Below, one piece after another: positions 36,215 to 50,600 of a DNA stretch of 64,000 bases (position 1 is its first letter; every line of letters begins with the position of its first letter). The notes below the pieces were generated by a model. That model did not search any database, was not told the origin of the DNA, and saw only the letters and a program-made list of their open reading frames with translations. Position numbers and translations under genes: made by a program. This DNA is from Calliopsis andreniformis (lineage: Eukaryota > Arthropoda > Insecta > Hymenoptera > Andrenidae). The stretch covers positions 28,538,001-28,602,000 of the forward strand of contig NW_027480422.1 in the NCBI RefSeq assembly GCF_051401765.1, written 5' to 3'.

Positions 36215-38495
36215 GCATAAAATACAATAGAAATACAACAGCTTTTCCATCGTATAACAGGAATAATTGCAACGAGTGTGAAAGATATGGTCAATTCTAC
36301 AATACGTGCAACCTAGGCTTCACTCTAGGGCGTTGCTCGACCACATCGAATAGCTATGGCCTTAGAAGTCAACGCCAGAAGCATTAAATACAATATAAAT
36401 ACAATAGTTTTTCCATCGTATTAAACGAATAATTGCAACCAGTATGAAAGTTATGGTCATTTCTACGTTCCGGGCAACCTAGGCTTCACCCTAGTGCGTT
36501 GATCCACCAGATCCAATAGATCGCACCATAGAAGTCAGCGCCCGAAGCTTAAAATACAATAAAAATACAAAAGCTTTTCCATCTTATAACAGGAATAATT
36601 GCCACCAGTGTGAAAGTGATGGTCATTTCTTCATTCCGGGCAACCTAGGCTTCACTCTAGGGCGTTGCTCCTCCAGATAGAATAGTTAGGGCCCAGGAAG
36701 TCAACGCCAGAAGCATAAAATACAATATAAACACAACAGTTTTTCCCTTGTATAACAGGAATAATTCAACCAGTTTGAAAGGTATGGTCATTTCTACGTT
36801 CCGGGCAACCTAGGCTTCACTCTAGGGCGCTGCTCCACCACATCGAATAGCTGCGGCCTTAGAAGTCAACGCCAGAATCATAAAATACAATATAAATCCA
36901 ACAGTTTTTCCATTGTATAAAACGAATAATTGCAATCAGTATGAAGGTTATGGTCATTTCTACGTTCCGGGCAACCTAGGCTTCACTCTAGGGCGTTGTT
37001 CCCCCAGATCGAATAGCTAGGGCCTAAGAAGTCTACACCAGAAGCATAAAATACAATATAAATACAACAGTTTTTCCATCGTATAATACGAATAATTGCA
37101 ACCAGTGTGAAAGCAATGGCCATTTCTACATTCCGGGCATCCTAGACTTAACTCTATGGCGTTGCTATACCAGATCGAATAGCTACGGCCTTAGAAGTCA
37201 ACGACCGAAGCATAAAATACAATATAAATCGAACAGTTTTTCCATTGTATAAAACGAATAATTGCAATCAGTATGAAGGTTATGGTCATTTCTACGTTCC
37301 GGGCAACCTAGGCTTCACTCTAGGGCGTTGTTCCCCCAGATCGAATAGCTAGGGCCTAAGAAGTCTACACCAGAAGCATAAAATACAATATAAATACAAC
37401 AGTTTTTCCATCGTATAATACGAATAATTGCAACCAGTGTGAAAGCAATGGCCATTTCTACATTCCGGGCATCCTAGACTTATCTCTATGGCGTTGCTAT
37501 ACCAGATCGAATAGCTACGGCCTTAGAAGTCAACGACCGAAGCATAAAATACAATAAAAATACAACAGTTTTTCCATCGTATAATACGACTAATTGCAAC
37601 CAGTGTGAAGGATATGGTCATTTCTACGATCAGGGCAACCTACGCTTCACTCTAGGCGTTGCTCCACCAGATCCAATAGTTAGGGCCTAAGAAGTCAACG
37701 CCAGATACATAAAATAAAATATAAATACAACAGTTATTCCATCGTATAACAGGAATAATTACAACCAGTGTGAAAGTAATGGGCATTTCTACATTCCGTG
37801 CAACCTAGGCTTCACTCTAGGGCGTTGCTCCACCAGGTCGAATAGTTAGGGCCTTAGAACACAACTCCAGACGCATAAAACACAAGAAAAATACAACAGT
37901 TCTTTCATCGTATAACAGGAACAATTGCAACATGCCTGAAGGTAATGGTCTTTTCCACATTCCGGGAAATCTAGGCTTCTCTCTAGGGCGTTGCTCCACC
38001 AGATCGAATAGTTAGGGCCTAAGAAGTCAACGCCAGAAGCATAAAATACAATATAAATACAACAGTTTTTCCATCGTATAATACGACTAATTGCAACCAG
38101 TGTGAAGGATATGGTCATTTCTACGATCAGGGCAACCTACGCTTCACTCTAGGCGTTGCTCCACCAGATCCAATAGTTAGGGCCTAAGAAGTCAACGCCA
38201 GAAGAATAACGTACAATAAGAATCCAACAGTTTGTCCATCGTATAACAGGAATAATTGCAACCAGTGTGGAAGTAACGGTCATTTCAACGTTCCGGGCAA
38301 CCTAGGTTTCGCTCTAGGGCGTTGCTCCACCGTATCGAATGGTTAGGGCCTTAGAAAACAACTCCAGACGCATAAAATACAATAATAATACAGCAGTTTT
38401 TTCATCGTACAACAGGAATAATTGCAACAAGCCAGAAGGTAATGGTCATTTCTACGTTCCGGGCAATCTAGGCTTCTCTCTAGGGCGTTGATCCA
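36215..38495 (-). repeat. Multi-monomer block A (partner at 41190)
   Basis: About 14 monomers shared with 41190-43126. The offset is 4975 at the left end (36481 with 41456) and 4643 at the right (37846 with 42489). The difference of 332 bp is exactly two monomers. It is explained by a local doublet in this copy: about 36868-37200 is repeated at about 37200-37532 (both with ATAAATC, then AACAGTTTTTCCATTGTAT, followed by GAAGTCTACACCAGAAGCAT). Block B has this pair once. Confidence 0.8.
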
Positions 38496-41189
38496 CCAGA
38501 TCCAATAGTTAGGACCTAAGAAGTCAACGCCAGAAGCATAAAATACAAGATAGATACAACAGCGTTTCCATCATATAACAGGAATAATTGCAACCAGTGT
38601 GAAAGTGATGGTCATTTCTACGTTCCGGGCAACCTAGGCTTCAGTCTAGGGCGTTGTTCCCCCAGATCGAATAGTTAGGGCCTAAGAAGTCTACACCAGA
38701 AGCATAAAATACAATATAAATACAACAGCTTTTCCATTGTATAAAACGAATAATTGCTACCAGTGTGAAAGTTATGGTCATTTCTGCGTTCCATGCCCCA
38801 TAGGCTTCACTCTTGGACGTTGCCCCACCAGATCGAATAGCTAGGACCTTAGAAGTCAAAGCCAGACGCAGAAAATACAATATAAATACAACAGTTTTTC
38901 CATCGTATAAAACCAATAATTGCAATCCGTATGAAAATTATGATCATTTCTACCTCCCGGGCATCCTAGGCTTCACCCTAGGTCGTTGCTCAACCAGATA
39001 CAATAGTTAGGACACAAGGAGTCAACGCCAGAAGCATAAAATACAAAATAGATACAACAGCTTTTCTATCATATAACAGGAATAATTGCAACCAGTGTGA
39101 AAGTGATGGTCATTTCTACGTTCCGGGCAACCTGGGCTTCACTAGAGGGCGTTGCTCCACCAGATCCAATAGTTAGGACCTAAGAAGTCAACGCCAGAAG
39201 CATAAAATACAAAATAGATCCAACAGTTTTTCCATCGTATAACAGGAATAATTGCAACCAGTGTGAAAGTGATAGTCATTTCTACGTTCCGGGCAACGTA
39301 GGATTCACTCTAGGGCGTTGTTCCGCCAGATCGAATAGTTAGGGACTAAGAAGTCAACGCCAGAAGCATAAACTGCAATATAAATACAACAGTTATTCCC
39401 TTGCATAACAGGAATAATTGCAACCAGTGTGAAAGGTATGGTCATTTCTACGTTCCGGGCAACCTAGGTTTCACTCTAGGGCATTTCTCCACCACATCGA
39501 ATAGCTACGGTCTTAGAACTCAACGCCATAACTATAAAATACAATATAAATACAACAGTCTTTCCATTGTATAAAATGAATAATTGCAAACAGTGTGGAA
39601 GTAATGGTTATTTCTACGTTCCGGGCAACCTAGGCTTCACGCTATGGCGTTGCTCCACCAGATCGAAGAGCTACGTCCTTAGGAGTCAACGCCAGAGGCA
39701 AAACATACAGTATAACTACAACAGTTTTTCCATCGTATAAAACGAATAATTGCAATCAGTATGAAGGTTATGGTCATTTCTACGTTCCGGGCAACCTAGG
39801 CTTCACGCTATGGCGTTGCTCCACCACATCGAACAGCTACGGCCTTAGAAGTCAACGCCAGAAGCACAAAATAAAATAAAAATACAACAGTTATTCCATC
39901 GTGTAACAGGATTCATTACAACCAGTGTGAGAGTAATGGGCATTTCTACGTTCCGTGCAACCTAGGCTTCACGCTAGGCCGTTGGTCCATCAGGTCGAAT
40001 AGTTAGGGCATTAGAAAACAACTCCAGACGCATAAAACACAATATAAATACAACAGTCTTTCCACGGTATAAAACGAATAATTGCAACCAGTATGAAAGT
40101 TATTTCCATTTTACGTTCCGGCCAACCTAGGGTTCTCCCTAGGGCGTTGCTATACCAGATCGAATAGCTACGGCCTTAGAAGTCAACGCCCGAAGCATAA
40201 AATACAATAAAAATACAACAGTTTTTCCATCGTATAACAGGAATAATAGCAACCAGAGTGAAGGTGATGGTCACTTCTAAGTTCCGGGCAACCTAGGCTT
40301 CACCCTAGACCGTTGCACCACCAGATCGAATAGCCAGGGCCTTAGAAGTCAACGCCAGAAGCTTAAAATAAAACATAAATACAACAGTTATTCCATCGTA
40401 TAACAGGAATAATTACAACCAGTGTGAAAGTAATGGGCATTTCTACGTTCCGTGCAACCTAGGCTTCACTCTAGGGCGTTGATCCACCAGGTCGAATAGT
40501 CAGGGCCTTAGAAAACAACTCCAGACGCATAAAACACAAGAAAAATACAACAGTTCTTTCATCGTATAACAGGAACAATTGCAACATGCCTGAAGGTAAT
40601 GGTCATTTCTACGTTCCGGGAAATCTAGGCTTCTCACTAGGGCGTTGCTCCACCAGATCGAATAGTTAGGGCCTAAGAAGTCAACGCCAGAAGCATAAAA
40701 TCCAATAGGGATACAACAGTTTTTCCATCGTATAACAAGAATAATTGCAGCCAGTGTGAAGGATATGGTCATTTCTACGATCAGGGCAACCTACGCTTCA
40801 CTCTAGGCGTTGCTCCACCAGATCCAATAGTTAGGGCCTAAGAAGTCAACGCCAGAAGCATAACGTACAATAAAAATTCAACTGTTTGTCCGTCGTATAA
40901 CAGGAATAATTGCAACCAGTGTGAAAGTAACGGTCATTTCAACGTTCCGGGCAACCTAGGTTTCTCTCTAGGGCGTTGCTCCACCATATCGAATAGTTAG
41001 GGCCTTAGAAAACAACTCCAGACGCATAAAATACAATAAAAATACAGCAGTTTTTTCATCGTACAACAGGAATAATTGCAACAAGCCAGAAGGTAATGGT
41101 CATTTCTACGTTCCGGGCAATCTAGGCTTCTCTCTAGGCCGTTGCTCCACCAGATCGAATAGCTAGGGCCTCAGAAGCCAATGCCAGAA
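38496..41189 (-). repeat. 166-bp satellite between blocks A and B
   Basis: About 16 monomers. The part from about 40371 to 41130 is a third, partial copy of the right-hand half of blocks A and B: 40500 corresponds to 37846 and 42489, at offsets of 2654 and 1989 bp, near 16 and 12 monomers. 39341-39570 shares the ATAAACTGCAATATAAATAC type with 43480-43700. No genes seen. Confidence 0.83.
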
Positions 41190-43126
41190 GAATAAAATAC
41201 AATAGAAATACAACAGTTTTTCCATCGTATAACAGGAATAATTGCAACGAGTGTGAAAGATATGGTCAATTCTACAATACGTGCAACCTAGGCTTCACTC
41301 TAGGGCGTTGCTCGACCACATCCAATAGCTATGGCCTTAGAAGTCAACGCCAGAAGCATTAAATACAATATAAATACAATAGTTTTTCCATCGTATTAAA
41401 CGAATAATTGCAACCAGTATGAAAGTTATGGTCATTTCTACGTTCCGGGCAACCTAGGCTTCACCCTAGTGCGTTGATCCACCAGATCCAATAGATCGCA
41501 CCATAGAAGTCGGCGCCCGAAGCTTAAAATACAATAAAAATAAAAAAGTTTTTCCATCGTATAACAGGAATAATTGCCACCAGTGTGAAAGTGATGGTCA
41601 TTTCTTCATTCCGGGCAACCTAGGCTTCACTCTAGGGCGTTGCTCCTCCAGATAGAATAGTTAGGGCCCAGGAAGTCAACGCCAGAAGCATAAAATACAA
41701 TATAAACACAACAGTTTTTCCCTTGTATAACAGGAATAATTCAACCAGTTTGAAAGGTATGGTCATTTCTACGTTCCGGGCAACCTAGGCTTCACTCTAG
41801 GGCGCTGCTCCACCACATCGAATAGCTGCGGCCTTAGAAGTCAACGCCAGAATCATAAAATACAATATAAATCCAACAGTTTTTCCATTGTATAAAACGA
41901 ATAATTGCAATCAGTATGAAGGTTATGGTCATTTCTACGTTCCGGGCAACCTAGGCTTCACTCTAGGGCGTTGTTCCCCCAGATCGAATAGCTAGGGCCT
42001 AAGAAGTCTACACCAGAAGCATAAAATACAATATAAATACAACATTTTTTCCATCGTATAATACGAATAATTGCAACCAGTGTGAAAGCAATGGCCATTT
42101 CTACATTCCGGGCATCCTAGACTTAACTCTATGGCGTTGCTATACCAGATCGAATAGCTACGGCCTTAGAAGTCAACGACCGAAGCATAAAGTACAATAA
42201 AAATACAACAGTTTTGCCATCGTATAATACGACTGATTGCAACCAGTGTGAAGGATATGGTCATTTCTACGATCAGGGCAACCTACGCTTCACTCTAGGC
42301 GTTGCTCCACCAGATCCAATAGTTAGGGCCTAAGAAGTCAACGCCAGATACATAAAATAAAATATAAATACAACAGTTATTCCATCGTATAACAGGAATA
42401 ATTACAACCAGTGTGAAAGTAATGGGCATTTCTACATTCCGTGCAACCTAGGCTTCACTCTAGGGCGTTGCTCCACCAGGTCGAATAGTTAGGGCCTTAG
42501 AACACAACTCCAGACGCATAAAACACAAGAAAAATACAACAGTTCTTTCATCGTATAACAGGAACAATTGCAACATGCCTGAAGGTAATGGTCTTTTCTA
42601 CATTCCGGGAAATCTAGGCTTCTCTCTAGGGCGTTGCTCCACCAGATCGAATAGTTAGGGCCTAAGAAGTCAACGCCAGAAGCATAAAATACTATATAAA
42701 GACAACAGTTTTTCCATCGTATAATACGACTAATTGCAACCAGTGTGAAGGATATGGTCATTTCTACGATCAGGGCAACCTACGCTTCACTCTAGGCGTT
42801 GCTCCACCAGATCCAATAGTTAGGGCCTAAGAAGTCAACGCCAGAAGAATAACGTACAATAAGAATCCAACAGTTTGTCCATCGTATAACAGGAATAATT
42901 GCAACCAGTGTGAAAGTAACGGTCATTTCAACGTTCCGGGCAACCTCGGTTTCGCTCTAGGGCGTTGCTTCACCATATCGAATGGTTAGGGCCTTAGAAA
43001 ACGCATAAAATACAATAAAAATACAGCAGTTTTTTCATCGTACAACAGGAATAATTGCAACAAGCCAGAAGGTAATGGTCATTTCTACGTTCCGGGCAAT
43101 CTAGGCTTCTCTCTGGGGCGTTGCTC
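41190..43126 (-). repeat. Multi-monomer block B (partner at 36215)
   Basis: Twelve monomers matching block A without its extra doublet. This copy also has a private deletion of 12 bases: near 42997 it reads AGAAAACGCATAAAATAC where block A (near 38354) has AGAAAACAACTCCAGACGCA. Confidence 0.8.
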
Positions 43127-46100
43127 CACCAGATCGAATAGCCAGGGCCTAAGAAGCCAATGCCAGAAGAATAAAATACAATAGAAATACAACAGTTTTT
43201 CCATCGTATAACAGGAATAATTGCAACCAGTGTGAAAGATATGGTCAATTCTACAATACGTGCAACCTAGGCTTCACTCTAGGGCGTTGCTCGACCACAT
43301 CGAATAGGTATGGCCTTAGAAGTCAGCGCCCGAAGCTTAAAATACAATAAAAATACAAAAGTTTTTCCATCGAATAACAGGAATAATTGCCGCCAGTGTG
43401 AAAGTGATGGTCATTTCTTCATTCCGGGCAACCTAGGCTTCACTCTACGGCGTTGCTCCTCCAGATAGAATAGTTAGGGACTAAGAAGTCAACGCCAGAA
43501 GCATAAACTGCAATATAAATACAACAGTTATTCCCTTGTATAACAGGAAGAATTGCAACCAGTGTGAAAGGTACGGTCATTTCTACGTTCCGGGCAACCT
43601 AGGCTTCACTCTAGGGCATTTCTCCACCACATCGAATAGCTACGGTCTTAGAAGTCAACGCCATAACTATAAAATACAATATAAATACAACAGTTTTTCC
43701 ATCGCATAAAATGAGTAATTGCAACCAGTGTGAAAGTAACGGCCATTTCTACGTTCCGGGAATCCTAGACTTAACACTGAGACATTGCTCCACCAGACCG
43801 AATACATAGGGCCTTAGAAGTCAACGCCAGAAGCATAAAGTACATTAAAAATTCAACAGCTTGTGAATCGTATAACAGGAATAATTGCCACCAGTGTGAA
43901 AGTGATGGTCATTTCTACATTCCGGGCAACCTAGGCTTCACTCTAGGGCGTTGCTCCACCAGATCGAATAGTTACGGCCTAACAAGTCAACGCCAGAAGC
44001 ATAAAATACAATAGAAATACAACAGTTTTTCCATCGTATAACAGGTATAATTGCAACCAGTGTGAAAGATATGGTCATTTCTACGATACGGGCAACCTAC
44101 GCTTCACTCTAGGGCGTCGTTCCACCAGATCGAATAGTTAGGGCCTAAGAAGTCTACGCCAGAAGCATAAAATACAATATAAATACAACAGTTTTTCCCG
44201 TGTATAACAGGAATAATTGCAACCAGTGTGAGAGCTATGGTCATTTCTACTTTCCGGGCAATCTAGGCTTCACTCTAGGGAGTTTCTCCACCACATCGAA
44301 TAGCTGCGGACTTAGAAGACAACGCCAGAAGCATAAAATACAGTATAAATACAACAGTTTTTCAATCGTATAACAGGAATAATTGCAAACAGTGTGAAAG
44401 ATATGGTCATTTCTTCGTTGCGGGCATCCTAGGCTTCACTCTAGGGCATTGCTCCACCACATCGAATAGCTAGGGCCTTAGAAGTCAACGCCATAACTAT
44501 AAAAAACAATATAAATACAACAGTTTTTCCATTGTATAAAATGAATAATTGCAAACAGTGAGGAAGTAATGGTCATTTCTACGATCCGTGCAACCTAGGC
44601 TTCAGTCTAGGGCGATGCTCCACCAGATCGAATAGTTAGGGCCTAAGAAGTCAACGCCAGAAGCATAAAATACAATATAAATACAACAGTTTTTCCCTTG
44701 TATAACACAAGTATTTGCAACCACTATGACAGTTATGGTCCTTTCTACGTTCCGGGCAACCTAGGCTTCACCCTAGGGCGTTGCTCCACCTGATCGAATA
44801 GTTAGGGCCTTAGATGTCAACGCCCGAAGCATAAAATACAAAATAAATAGAACACTTTTTCCATTGTATAACAGGAATAACTGCAACCAGTGTTAAAGTA
44901 CTGGTCATTTCTACGTTCCGGGTAACCTAGGCTTCACTTTAGGGCGTTGCTCCACCACATCGAATAGCTACGGCCTTAGAAGTCAACGCCTGAAGCATAA
45001 AATATAATAAAAATACAACAGTTTTTCCATCGTATAACAGAAATAATTGCAACCAGAGTGAAGGTGATGGTCATTTCTACGTTCCGGGCAACCTAGGCTT
45101 CACTCTAGGGCGTTGCTCCACCAGATCGAATAGCTCGGGACTCAGAAGTCAACGCCAGAAGCATAAAATAAAATAAAAATACAACAGTTTTTCCATCGTA
45201 TAAAACGAATGATTGCAGCCAGTATGAATGTTATGGTCATTTCTACGATCCGGGCAACCTAGGCTTCACTCTAGGGCGTTGCTCCACCAGATCGAATAGT
45301 TAGGGCCTAAGACGGCAACGCCAGAAGCATAAAATACAATATAAATACAACAGCTTTTCCATCCTATATAATGTATATATGCAAACAGTGTGAAAGTAAA
45401 GGTCACTTCTACGTTCCGGGCAACCTAGGCTTCACTGTAGGGCGTTGTTCCACCAGGTCGAATAGTTAGGACCTAAGAAGTAAACGCCAGAAGCATAAAA
45501 TACAATATAAATACAACACCTTTTCCACCGTATATAATGTATATTTGCAAACAGTGTGAAAGTAAAGGTCATTTCTACGTTCCGGGCAACCTAGGCTTAG
45601 CTGTAGGGCGTTGGTCGACCGTATCGAATAGTTAGAGACTTAGAAGTCAACGCCCGAAGCATGAAATAAAAAATAAATATAACAGTTTTTCCATTGTATA
45701 GAACCAATAATTGCAAACAGTGTGAAGGTAATGGTCATTTCTACGTTCCGGGCAACCTAGGCTTCACTCTAGGGCGTTGCTCCACCAGATCGAATAGTTA
45801 GGGCCTGAGAAGACAACGCCCGAAGCATAAAATACAAAATAAATAGAACAGTTTTTCCATTGTATAAAACGAATAATTGAAACCAGTGTGAAAGTTATGA
45901 TCTTTTCTACGTTCCGCGCAACCTAGGCTTCACCCCAGGGCGTTGCTCCACCAGATCCAATAGTTAGGACCTATGAAGTCAGCGACAGAAGCATAACATA
46001 CAAAATAGATACAACAGTTTTTCCATCGTATATAATGTATATTTGCAAACAGTGTGAAAGTAAATGTCAGTTCTACGTTCCGCACAACCTAGGCTTCACT

Positions 46101-47644
46101 CTAGGGCGTTGCTCCACCAGGTGGAATAGTTAGGGACATAGAATTCAACGCCAGAAGCATAAAATGCAACATAAGTACAACAGTTTTTCCATCGTATAAA
46201 ACGAATAATTGCAACCAGTCTGATAGTTATGGTCATTTCTATGTTCCGGGCAACCTACGCTTCAATCTAGGGCGTTGCTTCACCAGATCGAATAGTTAGG
46301 GCCTAAGAAGGCAACGCCAGAAGCATAAAATACAATATAAATGCAACAGCTTTTCCATCCTATATAATGTATATATGCAGCCAGTGTGAAACTACAGGTC
46401 ATTTCTACGTTGCGGGCAACCTAGGCTTCGCATAAGGGCGTTGCTCCTCCAGATCGAATAGCTAGGGACTTAGAAGTCAACGCCAGAAGCATAAAATACA
46501 ATATAAATACAATAGTTTTTCCCTTGTATAACAGGTATAATTGCAACCAGTGTGAAAGCTATGGTCATTTCCACGTTCCGGGCAACGTAGGCTTCACTCT
46601 AGAGCGTTGCTCCACCACATCGAATAGTTAGGGCCTTAGAAGTCAATGCCAGAAGCATAAAATACAATATAAATACAACAGTTTTTCCACTGTATAATAT
46701 GAATAATTGCAAACAGTGTGGTAGTAATGGTCATTTCTACGTTCCGGGCAACCTAGGCTTCACACTAGGGCGTTGGTCCACCAGATCCAATAGCTAGGGC
46801 CTAAGAAGTCAACGCCAGGAGCACGTAATACAAAATAAATACAACAGCTTTTCCATCGTATAAAACGAATAATTGCAACCAGTATGAAAGCTATGGTCAT
46901 TCATACGTTCCGAGCAACTTAGGCTTCACTCTTGGGCGTTGCTCAGCCACATCGAATAGCTACGGCCCTAGAAGAAAACGCCATAACTATAAAATACAAT
47001 ATAAATACAACAGTCTTTCCATCGTATAAAACGAATAATTGCAACCAGTCTGATAGTTATGGTCATTTCTACGTTCCGGGCAATCTAGGCTTCTCTCTAG
47101 GGCGTTGCTCTACCAGATCGAATAGTTAGGGCCTAACAAGACAACGCCAGAAGCATAAAATAGAATAGAAATACAACAGTTTTACCCTTGTATAACAGGA
47201 ATAATTGCAACCAGTGTGAAAGCTATGGTCGTTTCTACGTTCAGGGCAACCTAGGCTTCACTCTAGGTCGTTGCTCCACCACATCGAATAGTTATGGCCT
47301 TAGATGTCAATGCCAGAAGCATAAAATGCCACATAAATACAACAGTTGTTCCACTGTATAATATGAATAATTGCAAACAGTGTGGTAGTAATGGTCATTT
47401 CTACGTTCCGGGCAACCTAGGCTTCACACTAGGGCGTTGGTCAACCACATCGAATAGCTACTGCCCTAGAAGACAACGCCATAACTATAAAATACAATAT
47501 AAATACAACAGTCTATCCATCGTATAAAACGAATAATTGCAACCAGTCTGATAGTTATGGTCATTTCTACGTTCCGGGCAACCTAGACTTCACCCTAGGT
47601 CGTTGCTCCAACAGATCGAATAGTTAGGGCCTAAGAAGTCAATG
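43127..47644 (-). repeat. 166-bp satellite, source-like region for the 57.4-58.4 kb block
   Basis: About 27 monomers. Landmarks around 45421 and 46066 recur at 57539 and 58017, at offsets of 12118 (73x166) and 11951 (72x166 minus 1), so the downstream copy lacks one monomer. The stretch near 46066 (TAAATGTCAGTTCTACG) also recurs at 50712. The CATCCTATATAATGTATAT variant is common here. No genes; frames 46932-47129 and 47294-47527 are satellite translation. Confidence 0.83.
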
Positions 47645-50600
47645 CCAGAAGCATAAAATACGATATATGTACAACAGTTTTTCCATCGTATAACAGGTAT
47701 AATTGCAACCAGTGTGAAAGATATGGTCATTTCTACGATACGGGCATCCTAGGCTTCACTCTAGGGCGTCGTTCCACCAGATCGAATAGTTAGGACCTAA
47801 GAAGTCTACGCCAGAAGCATAAAATACAATATAAATACAACAGTTTTTCCCGTGTATAACAGGAATAATTGCAACCAGTGTGAGAGCTATGGTCATTTCT
47901 ACGTTCCGGGCAACCTAGGCTTCACACTAGGGCGTTGGTCAACCACATCGAATAGTTAAGGACTTTGAATACAATGCCAGAAGCATAAAATACAGTAAAA
48001 ATGCAACAGTTTTTCCATTGTATAACAGGAATAACAGCAACCAGTTTGAAAGTACTGGTCATTTCTACGTTCCGGGTAGCCTAGGCTTCACTCCAGGGAG
48101 CTGCACCACCAGATCGAATAGCTAGGGACTTAGAATTCAACGCCAGAAGAATAAAATACAACATAAGTACAACAATTTTACCATCGTATAAAATGAATAA
48201 TCGCAAACAATGTGAAGGTAATGGTCATTTCCACATTCCGGGCAACCTAGGCTTCACTCTAGGGCGTTGCTCCACCAGATCGAATAGCCTGGGCCTTAGA
48301 AGTCAACGCCAGAAGCATAAAATAAAATAAAAATAGAGCAGTTATTCCATCGTATAACAGGAATAATTACAACACGCCTGAAGGTAATGGTCATTTCTAC
48401 GTTCAGGGCAACCTAGGCTTCTCTCTACGGCGTTGCTCCACCAGTTCGAATAGTTAGGGCCTAACAAGTCAACGCCAGAAGCATAAAATAAAATAAAAAT
48501 GCAACGGTATTTCCAACGTATAACAGGAGTAACTGCATCCAGTGTGAAAGTACTGGTCATTTCGACATTCCAGGCAACCTAGGCCTCACTCTAGGGCGTT
48601 GCTCCACCAGATCGAATAGCTAGGGACTTAGAAATCGGCGCCAGAAGCATAAAATACAAAATAAATAGAACAGTCTTTCCATCGTATAAAAGGAATAATT
48701 GCAACCAGTGTGAAACTAATGGTCATTTCTATGTTTCGGGCAACCTAGGATTCACTCTTGGGCGTTGCACCACCAGATCGAATAGTTAAGGACTTTGAAT
48801 ACAATGCCAGAAGCATAAAATACAGTAAAAGTGCAACAGTTTTTCCATTGTATAACAGCAATAACTGCAACCAGTTTGAAAGTACTGGTCATTTCTACGT
48901 TCCGGGTAGCCTAGGCTTCACTCCAGGGAGCTGCACCACCAGATCGAATAGCTAGGGACTTAGAATTCAACGCCAGAAGAATAAAATACAACATAAGTAC
49001 AACAATTTTACCATCGTATAAAATGAATAATCCCAAACAGTGTGAAGGAAATGGTCATTTCCACATTCCGGGCAACCTAGGCTTCACTCTAGGGCGTTGC
49101 TCCACCAGATCGAATAGTTAGGGCCTAGGAAGCCAACGCCAGAAGCATAAAATACAATATAAATACAATAGTTCTTCCACTGTATAATATGAATAATTGC
49201 AAACATTGTGGAAGTAATGGTCATTTCTACGTTCCGGGCAACCTAGGCTTCACTCTAGGGCGTTTCTCCACCAGATCGAATAGCTAGTGACTTAGAAGTC
49301 AACGCCACAAGCATAAAATAAAATAAAAATACAACAGTTTTTCCATCGTATGAAACGAATAATTGCAGCCAGTATGACTGTTATGGTCATTTCTACGTTC
49401 CGGGCAACCTAGGCTTCACTCTAGGGCTTGGTCCACCAGATCCAATAGCTAGGGCTTAAGAAGTCAACGCCAGGAGCACCTAATACAAAATAAATACAAC
49501 AGTTTTAGCATCGTATAACTGGCATAATTGCAACCAGCGTGAAAGATATGGTCATTTCTACGTTCCGGGCAACCTAGGCTTCACTCTAGGGCTTTGGTCC
49601 ACCACATCCAACAGTTAGGGCCGAAGAAGTCAACGCCAGAAGCACCAAATACAAAATAAATAAAACAGTTTTTCCATCGTATAAAACGAATAATTGCAAC
49701 CAGTATGAAAGTTGTGGTCATTTCTACGTTCCGGGCAAACTAGGCTTCACCCTAGGGCGGTGCTCTACGTGACCGAATAGTTAGGGCCTAAGAAGTCAAC
49801 GCCAGAAGCATAAAATACGATACATGTACAACAGTTTTACCATCGTATAAAATGAGTAATCGCAAACAGTGAGTAGGTAATGGTCATTCCTACGTTCCGG
49901 GCAGCCTAGGCTTCACTCTAGGGCGTTGCTCCACCAGATCAAATAGTTAGGGCCTTAGATGTCAACGCCCGAAGCATAAAATACAAAATAAATAGAACAC
50001 TTTTTCCATCGTATAACAGAAATAATTGCAACCAGAGTGAAGGTGATGGTCATTTCTACGTTCCGGACAACCTAGGCTTCACTGTAGGGCGTTGCTCCAC
50101 CAGATCGAATAGCTCGGGACTCAGAAGTCAACGCCAGAAGCATAAAATAAAATAAAAATACAACAGTTTTTCCATCGTATAAAACGAATAATTGCAGCCA
50201 GTATGAATGTTATGGTCATTTCTACGTTCCGGGCAACCTAGGCTTCACTCTATGGCGTTGTTCCACCGGATCCAATAGTTAGGGCCTAAGAAGTCAACGC
50301 CAGGAGCACCAAATACAAAATAAGTACAACAGTTTTTGCATCGTATAAATCGAATAAGTGCAACCAGTATGAAAGCTATGGTCATTTCTACGTTCCGGGC
50401 AACCTAGGCTTCAATCTAGGGCGTTGTTCCACCAGATCGAATAGTTAGGGCCTAAGAAGGCAACGCCAGAAGCATAAAATACAATATAAATACAACAGCT
50501 TTACCATCCTATATAATGTATATATGCAAACAGTGTGAAAGTAAAGGTCATTTATACGTTCCGGGCAACCTAGGCTTCACCCCAGGGCGTTGCTCCACCA

